From a virus: a stretch of DNA of 22,849 nt. Positions 11,412 through 18,725 of the stretch are shown here, one piece after another (the first letter of the stretch is position 1; every line of letters starts with the position of its first letter). Below the pieces are notes generated by a model. It worked only from the letters and a program-made list of their open reading frames with translations, ran no database searches and had not been told where the DNA came from. Where the stretch lies: IMG/VR virus record IMGVR_UViG_3300032323_000354, positions 1 to 22,849 of that record; one strand, 5' to 3'. A program made the translations under genes and the position numbers.

Positions 11412-11679
11412 CAGTTTCACCTTCCTTTAATTTAGGTTTAGATTTTAGCCCGTTTGCACTTAGTATTCCAGCCAAAGTTCCAGTAAGAAACACACATAGG
11501 GTGCTTACAAGATCAATAAACGCCGCATCATTAGGGGCTTGTGCCATTGGTTGTGTAATAAATAGCAACGCATAGAGTAGTGAGAATACGGATCCAGCAA
11601 AAACAATTGCAAGAATAACCCCAATGGTCACAATCAAACGCGCATGTAATTCTTCTGGTGTAAATCTGCGTCTAGCCAT
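11395..11679 (-). CDS. Two-span membrane protein, holin candidate
   Basis: The 94-residue product has a basic N-terminus (A-R-R-R-F), a first span at about 15-41, a short polar loop with N-D, a second span at about 55-74, and a charged tail (K-S-K-P-K-L-K-E-G-E). This is the size and topology of class II holins, N-in and C-in. It overlaps the endolysin gene by 17 bp and the lipoprotein gene by 8 bp. With the lysine-tailed protein on the other side of the endolysin, the cassette has two holin-like proteins; one may be an antiholin. ATG at 11679. Confidence 0.65.
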   Translation of the reverse strand: MARRRFTPEELHARLIVTIGVILAIVFAGSVFSLLYALLFITQPMAQAPNDAAFIDLVSTLCVFLTGTLAGILSANGLKSKPKLKEGETDEPSQ

Positions 11680-11857
11680 TTGTTGTATCTACTTCCGGTA
11701 AAAGGTCTTTTGTACATTGCCCAATTGCTTCACATTGAGGCGGCTGACACTCTGCTTTTTGCCAGTTTTCAAACTCTTGACATGGATAGCGCACCCACCC
11801 TTGATAGCCACAACCTGTAAGACTAAGCGCGATTAACAAGCAGGCGATAAATTTCAT
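11672..11857 (-). CDS. Small lipoprotein, o-spanin-like
   Basis: Start ATG 11857 (a TTG lies one codon earlier). The 61-residue product has a lipoprotein signal ending in L-T-G-C16, then a short mature part with five further Cys in C-x-P-P-x-C and C-T-K-D style spacing and W-V-R-Y-P-C. Similar Cys-rich lipoproteins sit in the lysis region of many marine podoviruses, as far as I recall. The gene begins inside the coiled-coil membrane protein gene in another frame (35 bp overlap), the arrangement of Rz/Rz1 spanin pairs. In a host without an outer membrane its job would have to differ. Confidence 0.75.
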   Translation of the reverse strand: MKFIACLLIALSLTGCGYQGWVRYPCQEFENWQKAECQPPQCEAIGQCTKDLLPEVDTTNG

Positions 11858-12041
11858 CAACCCTGTCCTCTAATCTTTTAATTGTTTCGCCTTGCCTATT
11901 TTGTTCATCTCGCAAACTGCTTCCGCCGTTAGGTTTTAATTCTGAAAGATAGTGTTTAACAAGAAAACGCACTGCAATTGCTAAAGATCCCAAAAGGGTG
12001 CTTACGGCAACGCAAATTCCAAGCCATTCATTAGGTGTCAT
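11823..12041 (-). CDS. Membrane-anchored coiled-coil protein, i-spanin-like
   Basis: The 72-residue product has one N-terminal span (about 6-28), a basic stretch, then a coiled coil (about 44-68; R-L-E-D-R-V-D-E-I-Y-R-L-L) ending at N-R-A. This is the layout of small inner-membrane spanins and also of some holin-associated proteins. The lipoprotein gene overlaps its 3' end. ATG at 12041 follows a 17 bp gap after the last tail gene, so it opens the lysis cassette. I see no strong ribosome-binding site immediately upstream. Confidence 0.65.
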   Translation of the reverse strand: MTPNEWLGICVAVSTLLGSLAIAVRFLVKHYLSELKPNGGSSLRDEQNRQGETIKRLEDRVDEIYRLLVNRA

Positions 12042-12058
12042 GGAATAAATGTTATCAA

Positions 12059-12679
12059 TTATGGAATAAAATAAGTGCCAGAAATGTAGAAGAAATCTGC
12101 CGTTGCTAGAGTAAGCGGTGAATTATGGTCAAATGGATCATCTTGAACATGGCTACCCTGTGACCTTGAATAAAGTAATTCAATACTTGTAGAGCCAGCA
12201 TTAGAGTCACCAAGTATTGAATAATGAAGATTTGCTGATGTGTCATGTAATCCACCGTTACGGAAAACAAAATTATTAAATGGGGCAAATGGAAGCGTTA
12301 AAAAGTATTGTCCTGTGCCAAAGTTTGTAACTGTTGTGCAATTTACTTTAATGTAAAATGTAATCATTTTTCCAACGCGAGAGTATTGCCCCACGGCAGG
12401 AGTTCCTGTAAAAGCCAAACCTGTTCCTGACCAAACAGGAGCGTAAGAAATTACTGGTACACCTAAATTATCATCTCCAAAAACAACCCATTCTGTGCCG
12501 TTCCAATACTCCATGTAATCTTGCGTGTTGTTGTAAATAATGTCACCTATACGCGGGTAAGCAGGTTCAGTTGTTACATCTGGCGCAGTAAAACGAACCG
12601 CAGTTTCTAATTTACGCAGGCGGTCATAAAGATCTTGAAACATCATAAACAAATCTGGTGGTTGATTGATGTAAGCCAT
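12059..12679 (-). CDS. Tail appendage / fibre-like structural protein
   Basis: The 206-residue product has an N-terminal helix (1-30, L-Y-D-R-L-R-K-L-E-T), then the motif G-D-I-I-Y-N-N...E-Y-W-N-G-T-E-W-V (about 45-68), a short repeat often seen in phage fibres and shared with the 84-residue protein at 17483-17737. Residues 80-206 are beta-rich and aromatic, like a C1q or jelly-roll receptor-binding head. ATG 12679 overlaps the stop of the Gp37-like gene as TAATG. It is the last tail gene before lysis, a usual place for receptor-binding proteins. Ligand unknown. Confidence 0.7.
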   Translation of the reverse strand: MAYINQPPDLFMMFQDLYDRLRKLETAVRFTAPDVTTEPAYPRIGDIIYNNTQDYMEYWNGTEWVVFGDDNLGVPVISYAPVWSGTGLAFTGTPAVGQYSRVGKMITFYIKVNCTTVTNFGTGQYFLTLPFAPFNNFVFRNGGLHDTSANLHYSILGDSNAGSTSIELLYSRSQGSHVQDDPFDHNSPLTLATADFFYISGTYFIP

Positions 12680-13794
12680 TACGCCTCACCTGCTCCCTGT
12701 GTAAGCGTCAATGTGGCGCGCTCTGGTCCATCTTCACCCGGTTGAACTGACACACCCACAATGCGGTAAATAGCATCAAGCCCGTTAGGAAAACGGTTAT
12801 CTACAATCATAATTCTTGCGTCATCACCAATGTTGTATGAACCAAATTCAGGATCTACATAAGGCGGCACAACAATTTTTAGCGTTGTTGGTGGGTAAGC
12901 AGTAGCAATAACTCTTGCAAGCGCTAATTCATCAAGAACTGTTTGATCTGTAATGTCTGAATAGTTAGCCTGATCTTCAAGAAGCGCCCAACCTTGCCCT
13001 AGAAAATCTAGGTTTTGCGCGTTAGAAGTTAATTTGCCTTCATTAGATCCAGCACCTAAAGCGTAGATTGAGTTAGCCGCTAATGATCCATCTTCAGGGT
13101 ATTCATACTCAACAATGTTTCCTGCCGGAAATGTAAACACCAGCGCATCAGGATCATTAACATCATAAGCCACACCACTGCGCGGAAAGTATGTGTTAAA
13201 TGATTTACTTGGTAGCCCTGTCACAATGTCATAATCAACATCAATGTCAAAATCAAACCCATCATCTTGACGGCTAAGATCTTGAATAGCGTTAAACACA
13301 CCTTTTAATTCATAGTAATAGTAAACGCGGTCAATCAATACGCCTGAAGATGTTTGCCCTGCTTGATTGTAAAGAACTCCAATGTCACCATAGGTAGCAT
13401 CTTGCGCGTTCTCAATGAGAGTTTTAGCAATTACAAGTTGATCAGTATTTGTAAATGCAACAGTTTCCGTAATTCTTCTGCGCTCAAAATAAGATACCCA
13501 TTCACGCGCTTGGAAAGTAAGAGTTTGTTCTGTGCTGTTGTAGGTACGCCCCCAAATAACTCCGCCCCATACAAGTACGCCGTTGCGATCTACATAAAGA
13601 CCACAAGCGCCGGGAATAGTTGAGTTATCAACATTAAAAGCGGCGGCGTTAATACCTGAAAGCAAAAGATGACCAGAGAAAGTTCCAGCCTGATTTAACT
13701 GTTGGGTAAAAGCAACACCCGTAAGCGGCAACTCTGCAATGACCGTATTAGAAAGAAGATCAACAAAAAGATACCTGTATGTTGTTACAGCCAC
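12679..13794 (-). CDS. Minor tail protein, Gp37-like tail-associated protein
   Basis: Start GTG 13794, with AGGGG 5 nt upstream. The 371-residue product begins with beta strands (Y-R-Y-L-F-V-D), has W-G-G-V-I-W-G near 76, F-Q-A-R-E-W-V-S-Y-F near 95, a central acidic D-D-G-F-D-F-D-I-D-V-D-Y segment, and a C-terminal beta domain with Y-x-I-G-D-D-A-R and Y-R-I-V-G-V-S-V-Q. This fits the Siphovirus ReqiPepy6 Gp37-like family, which belongs to the baseplate hub and tail tip region of actinophages. It probably forms the hub below the distal tail protein. The unusual distance from the Dit-like gene (five genes between) reflects inserted fibre genes. Confidence 0.75.
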   Translation of the reverse strand: MAVTTYRYLFVDLLSNTVIAELPLTGVAFTQQLNQAGTFSGHLLLSGINAAAFNVDNSTIPGACGLYVDRNGVLVWGGVIWGRTYNSTEQTLTFQAREWVSYFERRRITETVAFTNTDQLVIAKTLIENAQDATYGDIGVLYNQAGQTSSGVLIDRVYYYYELKGVFNAIQDLSRQDDGFDFDIDVDYDIVTGLPSKSFNTYFPRSGVAYDVNDPDALVFTFPAGNIVEYEYPEDGSLAANSIYALGAGSNEGKLTSNAQNLDFLGQGWALLEDQANYSDITDQTVLDELALARVIATAYPPTTLKIVVPPYVDPEFGSYNIGDDARIMIVDNRFPNGLDAIYRIVGVSVQPGEDGPERATLTLTQGAGEA

Positions 13795-13802
13795 GGTATC
13801 CC

Positions 13803-14144
13803 CTATTCAGTAGGAATTAACTCCCAAGAAGTATCTTCTTCATTCCAAGTGTAAAGGTTTCCATCTTCAGGATAAGCAACTGGCGCTTCCCATAGATAAG
13901 AAGTTTCATCTAATGTCCATGAAGGATACGGTTGTGGAGCCGCAAAACCTGTGCCATCAAATGTATAACCAATACCAGCGTAATTTTTATGTAGCGGTGT
14001 TCCGCCTAGCGTATGAACGCCGCCTTTTGTGTTGTATGAAGTTTGCACCCATGTGCCACCAAGATTGGCTTTGCACCATTCAGCAGAGTCAGCAACAATT
14101 ACGCGCTCTACAACTCCATCAACTACTTCTGCAAAATGAGCCAT
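13803..14144 (-). CDS. Small virion structural protein, cyanophage-like
   Basis: ATG at 14144 with AAAGGAA upstream. The 113-residue product starts M-A-H-F-A-E-V-V-D-G-V-V-E-R-V-I-V-A-D, a pattern I know from small tail or fibre-associated proteins in marine and cyanobacterial phages. It continues with W-V-Q-T-S-Y-N and G-I-G-Y-T-F-D-G-T-G-F, beta hairpins rich in Trp, Tyr and Pro, and ends in W-E-L-I-P. It sits between the adhesin and the tail hub genes. Its exact virion location is unknown; a fibre tip or adhesin-capping role is plausible. Confidence 0.7.
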   Translation of the reverse strand: MAHFAEVVDGVVERVIVADSAEWCKANLGGTWVQTSYNTKGGVHTLGGTPLHKNYAGIGYTFDGTGFAAPQPYPSWTLDETSYLWEAPVAYPEDGNLYTWNEEDTSWELIPTE

Positions 14145-14146
14145 GA

Positions 14147-14347
14147 TTATTCCTTTTCTTCTCCGTAAAGAACTGCGGCGTTAAGTAATTTTACATCACG
14201 CTTAGTAACTATTCCGCCTTTTTCATCTAGTTGTGATTTGGCTTCCGCTTCAGTATCAGCAACTATGTGAACAAGCATTACAACTTCATAACTAAAAAGT
14301 TGTGTTTTCTTTTCTGTCTTAATCGGTATTACATTTTCTTCAGTCAT
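14147..14347 (-). CDS. Small hypothetical protein (66 aa) in the tail cluster
   Basis: ATG 14347 with AAGGAG upstream, 11 bp after the adhesin gene stop and 2 bp before the next start. The product has a polar N-terminus, a beta strand (Y-E-V-V-M-L-V-H-I-V-A-D), a helix (T-E-A-E-A-K-S-Q-L-D-E-K-G-G) and a second strand region (L-L-N-A-A-V-L-Y-G). This is a ferredoxin-like small fold with no Cys. Position suggests a chaperone or accessory for the adhesin, but nothing in the sequence proves it. Confidence 0.7.
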   Translation of the reverse strand: MTEENVIPIKTEKKTQLFSYEVVMLVHIVADTEAEAKSQLDEKGGIVTKRDVKLLNAAVLYGEEKE

Positions 14348-14358
14348 TTGCCTTCTCC

Positions 14359-16857
14359 TTATACCGGGTAACGAACTATAACAATACCTGAACCGCCTGC
14401 TCGTGCGCTACTATTGCCAGTTCCATCTTGCGCACCACCGCCGCCACCTGTGTTTGCAGTTCCAGCAACAGGAGCAACAGTTGGAGTTCCACCATTTCCA
14501 CCGCCACCTTTTTGTGCAGTAGTTGATGTTCCACCACCTAGCCCTGCTACTCTATCTGATCCAGCAGAGTTAGTTCCTCCACCGCCTCCACCTGCATAAT
14601 AAACTGATGAACCTGTTATTGAATTTGCAGTTGCAATACCACCATTACCACCAAACTGAGTTGTAGCACCTGTTTCACCATCACCACTTGAACCACCACC
14701 ACCGCCTGAACCTGATGAACCAGTTGTTCCTGCACCAGCGTAACCTTCTACTGGTGAATACGAACCTGCGTTACCTGCACCACCTGAACTGCTTGAATTA
14801 GAACGAGAACCACCACCTGAACCACCGCTTTGACCAGCATTAGTGCCGGGATTACTACCACCACCGCCACCGCCTGAAGAATTTGTAGAGCCAAAAGTTG
14901 AGGTTCCACCCGCACCACCTCTATTTCCGCTACTTCCACCTACACCACCTGCTCCAATAGTGACTGTGTAATTTGTAGAAGCAGTTAAAGATTGAGAAGT
15001 TAAATAACGATAGCCACCAGCACCGCCACCGCCTCCTGCTTCGTGACCACCGCCACCACCACCAGCAACTACTAAATAATCAGCAGTTAAGTTTTCAGTT
15101 GGAGTAAATGTTCCTGAACTTGTAAATGTATGAACCCAATGAGTTCCAGTATTAGTAACTGTTCCACCAAATGCTTTAGCAGGCGTGTAGCGAACAACTA
15201 CAATTCCAGAACCGCCATTACCGCCATTGTTTGCACCATCTGTTCCACCACCGCCACCACCGCCGCTGTTGGCAGTTCCAGCAGTTCCAGAACTTCCAAA
15301 TGTTCCGCCGCCGCCGCCGCCGCCGTTGCCGCCTGTTCCGGGATCAACGCCACCACCGCCACCACCACCACCGCCAGCATAAAATGTTGCTGTTCCAGAA
15401 ATGTCAAAAGCAAGACCTACGCCACCATTTCCAGCCTGTCCAGAATTATTTTGTACTGCATTTTGACCAACAGCACCAGCACCGCCCCCGCCGCCGCCTT
15501 TGTATTGCGCTCCAGTTCCACGCCAACCTAAACCACCATTAGAACCAAAACCAGTTAAACCGCCAGAATTGCCTTGATTTGCTGAACCTCCCGCACCAGA
15601 TGAACCAGAAGATGCCCCCATGGCTCCGCCACCACCAGAACCACCATTTGCACCTGTAATGTTTCCAGACCAACCACCGCCACCGCCACCGCCGTTAGCA
15701 GTGCTAGTACCAAAAACAGAATTAACTCCATTTGTTCCTTTTGTTGAACTAGAAGTTGCACCAGCGCCTCCGCCACCAACTTCAACTGTGTATGCAGTTG
15801 GAGTTAATGATAAAACTCCATTTAATAAACCGCCACCGCCACCACCGCCGCCGTATTCTTCACCACCACCAGCACCACCAGCAACAACAAGCACCTCTGC
15901 ACTAAAACTTGATGACGGTGTAAATGTGCCTGATGAAGTAAATGTGTGAATAAAAGAATAATTAGCAAATGTGATTGTTCCACCTGTTGCTTGTGGCATA
16001 CCTGTGTAGAAATCACCTGAAGAATTAAATGTGTGGATTGTGTTTCCACCTGAAGTAGTTACTGTTCCGCCAAATGCTTTTTGTGTAGTGCCTGAGTAAC
16101 GGGCTATAACAATTCCTGATCCACCTGCGCTAGAAGTACTAGCATAAGCACCACCACCACCACCACCAGTATTTGTTCCTCCAGCAGTTCCAGTTTGCGT
16201 TCCAGCATCACCACCTGCGCCTCCACCACCTGCGCCACCTGCGCCACCTGAACCAGTATTTGTTGCTCCGCCAGCACCGCCAGCATAAGTAATTGATGAA
16301 CCAGTTATAGAGTTAGCCGTTCCTGCGCCACCTGCTCCGCCACCGCTTCCACTTCCAGCAAAACCATCTTGACTTGCACCACCGCCACCACCTGCGCCAA
16401 AACCGCTTGAAGTATTACTTCCGTTACCACCAGCAAAACCTTCTACTGGAGTAAAGCCACCTTGATTACCTGCTCCGCCAGCACCAGATAAACCATTTCC
16501 TGAACCACCGCCACCACCTGAACCACCTGTTGCACCAACATCACCGCCAGTATCGTTTCCTCTACCACCACCACCTCCACCAGTTGATGTGATACTGCTA
16601 AACACTGAATTATTGCCTTTTAAACCTTGACCTTCAGTTGTTCTACCAGCACCGCCAGCACCAACAGTTATTGGATAAAGAGTATTTAAAGATAAAGTTA
16701 AAGGAGTACCACTGATAGATGTGCGATAACCACCAGCACCTCCACCACCACCACGCCCTTTAGAGCCGCCGCCACCACCGCCAGCAACAACAAGGTAATC
16801 AACAATTAAATTTTGTTGAATAAATTTACTAGACGCAATAATTCCAAGAATAGGCAT
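14359..16857 (-). CDS. Glycine-rich tri-modular tail adhesin
   Basis: The start is ATG 16857 (TAATG overlap, GGAG upstream); an earlier start would run into the previous gene. The 832-residue product has three glycine-rich modules, at about 17-250, 317-555 and 588-832. Each opens with L-V-V-A-G-G-x-G-G-G, carries Y-x-V-x-V/I-G-x-G-G, A-N-S-I-T-G-S-S (modules 1 and 3), many runs of four to eight Gly, and closes with G-S-G-I-V-x-x-R-Y. Linkers repeat G-G-T-V/I-T...H-T-F-x-S-S-G. Glycine-rich phage adhesins, such as the gp38 type of T4-like phages, stack polyglycine helices and present variable loops to receptors. The tandem modules invite recombination. Host-range determinant is inferred. Confidence 0.8.
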   Translation of the reverse strand: MPILGIIASSKFIQQNLIVDYLVVAGGGGGGSKGRGGGGGAGGYRTSISGTPLTLSLNTLYPITVGAGGAGRTTEGQGLKGNNSVFSSITSTGGGGGGRGNDTGGDVGATGGSGGGGGSGNGLSGAGGAGNQGGFTPVEGFAGGNGSNTSSGFGAGGGGGASQDGFAGSGSGGGAGGAGTANSITGSSITYAGGAGGATNTGSGGAGGAGGGGAGGDAGTQTGTAGGTNTGGGGGGAYASTSSAGGSGIVIARYSGTTQKAFGGTVTTSGGNTIHTFNSSGDFYTGMPQATGGTITFANYSFIHTFTSSGTFTPSSSFSAEVLVVAGGAGGGEEYGGGGGGGGLLNGVLSLTPTAYTVEVGGGGAGATSSSTKGTNGVNSVFGTSTANGGGGGGGWSGNITGANGGSGGGGAMGASSGSSGAGGSANQGNSGGLTGFGSNGGLGWRGTGAQYKGGGGGGAGAVGQNAVQNNSGQAGNGGVGLAFDISGTATFYAGGGGGGGGGVDPGTGGNGGGGGGGTFGSSGTAGTANSGGGGGGGTDGANNGGNGGSGIVVVRYTPAKAFGGTVTNTGTHWVHTFTSSGTFTPTENLTADYLVVAGGGGGGHEAGGGGGAGGYRYLTSQSLTASTNYTVTIGAGGVGGSSGNRGGAGGTSTFGSTNSSGGGGGGSNPGTNAGQSGGSGGGSRSNSSSSGGAGNAGSYSPVEGYAGAGTTGSSGSGGGGGSSGDGETGATTQFGGNGGIATANSITGSSVYYAGGGGGGTNSAGSDRVAGLGGGTSTTAQKGGGGNGGTPTVAPVAGTANTGGGGGAQDGTGNSSARAGGSGIVIVRYPV

Positions 16858-17486
16858 TAAGAAACATCTCCAAACACATACCAAAGATCAGTTCCGGCTT
16901 TAAGACAAGTTGCCGCGCTGTAACGCGCTCTAAGTTTTGGAGCCGCCGCAGTTCCACCAGTTGATAAAATACTTGTTGTGCCGCTTGTTACGGCTTGAAT
17001 AGTTGTTTGTCCTGTACCAATTTGAAGCACATTTATTTGTGTACCAATTGGAAACGCAACTGAAGCATTTGTAGGAATAGAAAAAGTATTTGCAGAAGAA
17101 TTATCCATGGTTACTACTTGCCCATTGTTGGCAAGAACAGCCGTAAAAGAAGCGGTTTCTGCGTCAAACGCAAGATTTATTTTAGGATCTGTCAGCGTTT
17201 TATTAGTTAAAGTTTGTGTGCCTGTAAGAGTTGCAACGGTAGAATCAATTGCAATAGTTCCGGTTGTAGTTATTGTTCCACCAGAAAGACCAGTACCAGC
17301 AGTAATGCTTGTGACTGTTCCGGCTCCTGTGTACCCCAAAGAGTTCCAAACAGTTGATCCGTTGCCAATTTTTACTTTGCCTGTATCGCTTTCAAAACCC
17401 CATTCACCTGAAGCAAGTGTTGGGTTGGCAGAAGTCCATTGGGAGGCTGTGCCACGGCGTACTTGAATTTGTGTAACTACACTCAT
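16857..17486 (-). CDS. Tail fibre protein with tropism-type N-terminal repeat
   Basis: ATG 17486 overlaps the upstream stop as ATGA. The 209-residue product begins Q-I-Q-V-R-R-G-T-A-S-Q-W with L-A-S-G-E-W-G-F-E-S-D-T-G-K-V-K-I-G-N-G, the N-terminal attachment module known from major tropism determinant and other fibre proteins. T-Q-T-L-T-N-K-T-L-T-D-P (about 89-100) follows, and a beta-rich C-terminal half resembles the end of the 327-residue protein at 17734-18717. It probably forms part of the same trimeric fibre or side appendage as the neighbouring proteins. Confidence 0.8.
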   Translation of the reverse strand: MSVVTQIQVRRGTASQWTSANPTLASGEWGFESDTGKVKIGNGSTVWNSLGYTGAGTVTSITAGTGLSGGTITTTGTIAIDSTVATLTGTQTLTNKTLTDPKINLAFDAETASFTAVLANNGQVVTMDNSSANTFSIPTNASVAFPIGTQINVLQIGTGQTTIQAVTSGTTSILSTGGTAAAPKLRARYSAATCLKAGTDLWYVFGDVS

Positions 17487-17737
17487 GGTGTGCCTCCATT
17501 AAATGTTTGTGTTGCGGTGTCACTTGGAAAACCGCCTTGGTATGGAGCAATGCTATCAAATACACCAGCATCTAGTTCTGTAATGGCTGATGCGCTAACA
17601 GCAACCCAAGCAGTTCCATCATAAGCCATAAGTCCAGTATTAGTGTTGTAATACAAATCCCCTGTGCGCAGTGTTGGTGTAGAAATGTCCGTTGCACTGG
17701 CAGGAGTATTTGTAGGTGTTAAGGCTAAACGACTCAT
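17483..17737 (-). CDS. Small fibre-associated structural protein (84 aa)
   Basis: Coupled on both sides by ATGA overlaps. The product has Thr/Pro-rich N-terminal sequence, then G-D-L-Y-Y-N-T-N-T-G-L-M-A-Y-D-G-T-A-W-V (about 26-45), the short repeat found in many phage fibres and near the start of the appendage protein at 12059-12679, and a polar C-terminus. It is probably a linker or adaptor piece of the fibre assembly formed with its two larger neighbours. It has no catalytic motif. Confidence 0.7.
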   Translation of the reverse strand: MSRLALTPTNTPASATDISTPTLRTGDLYYNTNTGLMAYDGTAWVAVSASAITELDAGVFDSIAPYQGGFPSDTATQTFNGGTP

Positions 17738-18717
17738 GCAATGTCACCCGCAATTAACCAACTATCTTGTGCCACACAAATAGCGGTGGCTGATGAATAC
17801 TGTGCGCGTAATTTAGGCGCTGTTGCAGATGCTCCTGTTGAAACAATAGTTACACCCGCTCCTTGTGCAAAAGTTACTTGCCCTGCACCGTATTGAACAA
17901 AGTTGAGTTGAGCGCCAACAGGATAAGCCACACTAGAAAACGGTGGAATTGTTGTTGTAATTGCGCTTGCATTTGTTTGCGTAATTAACTTGCCATTGTC
18001 TGCAAGAACTGTGGTGTAACTTGTTCCAGTTTGCGCGTTAATACCAACATTGATTAAAGGTGAAGTTAATGTTGGTGTTGTTAATGTTTTATTAGTTAAT
18101 GTCTGTGCAGTTGTAAGATCGGCTGTGACTGATGTGTTAATTGAAAGAGTTACAGATCCACTTGATCCGCCACCGCTTAAACCTGTACCTGCTACAACGG
18201 CAGAAATGTCACCGCTTTCAGGAATGTTTGTTGTAACCAAAACGCGTGTGTCTGTAATGTTTGCGTTTGTAATTGAAGTTGCGCCCGCTCCTACTGCTAT
18301 GGTTGCAAGAGAAATTGAGTTAGCAGGCAACGCTGGTGCAACAGGAGATCCAGCAGGAGTTCCTGCAACAACTTGAAGAATTACATCATTAAGTGATCCA
18401 GTGTAGTAAGCATCTTGAACAGTCATGCACACGCGATCAATGCGCGGATTTGTTGGATTTGCTGTTGTTACTGTAAGAACTGTTGATGCGTCATTGTAAC
18501 CAACATAAGTACCCATGTTTGCTTGGGTAGTTCCAACAATTGCCGCCCAACCAGATGCAACAACAATAGACATACCGGGTGGCGTATTTTGTGCAACCAC
18601 TAAAGAAGTGTCTTTGATGATACCGGTGGTAGCCCAAAGAGCCTGTGTGGTTAAACGATCATTTTCCGCAGGGTGGGAACCGTTTTGTAACCAACTAGGG
18701 GGTGTTCTTACTGTCAT
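17734..18717 (-). CDS. Tail fibre / upper baseplate protein
   Basis: ATG 18717 with AGGAG upstream. The N-terminal part of the 327-residue product (P-P-S-W-L-Q-N-G-S-H-P-A-E-N-D-R) is typical of phage appendage proteins that attach near the baseplate, with I-D-R-V near 93 and V-A-G-T-P-A-G-S-P-V-A-P near 116 as further family features. From about residue 180 a fibre repeat region begins (G-T-G-L-S-G-G-G, then A-Q-T-L-T-N-K-T-L-T), and the last 115 residues are similar to those of the 209-residue protein downstream. It probably anchors the other fibre components to the tail tip. Confidence 0.78.
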   Translation of the reverse strand: MTVRTPPSWLQNGSHPAENDRLTTQALWATTGIIKDTSLVVAQNTPPGMSIVVASGWAAIVGTTQANMGTYVGYNDASTVLTVTTANPTNPRIDRVCMTVQDAYYTGSLNDVILQVVAGTPAGSPVAPALPANSISLATIAVGAGATSITNANITDTRVLVTTNIPESGDISAVVAGTGLSGGGSSGSVTLSINTSVTADLTTAQTLTNKTLTTPTLTSPLINVGINAQTGTSYTTVLADNGKLITQTNASAITTTIPPFSSVAYPVGAQLNFVQYGAGQVTFAQGAGVTIVSTGASATAPKLRAQYSSATAICVAQDSWLIAGDIA

Positions 18718-18725
18718 TTATTCTC

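Noticed and set aside
14414-15949. Plus-strand Pro-, Ser/Thr- or His-rich open frames opposite the adhesin
   Set aside because: They are mirror readings of the glycine-rich codons (GGN read as CCN, ACC, CAC), with no ribosome-binding sites and no relation to plus-strand neighbours.
14700-16750. Dense short CCACCACCG-type repeats, considered as a CRISPR or microsatellite array
   Set aside because: No constant repeat/spacer length; the repeats follow glycine codons of a single long protein frame.
14359-16884. Longer N-terminus for the glycine-rich adhesin starting at 16884
   Set aside because: It would overlap the upstream fibre gene by 28 bases with a Cys/Trp-rich random extension; TAATG at 16857 is the expected junction.
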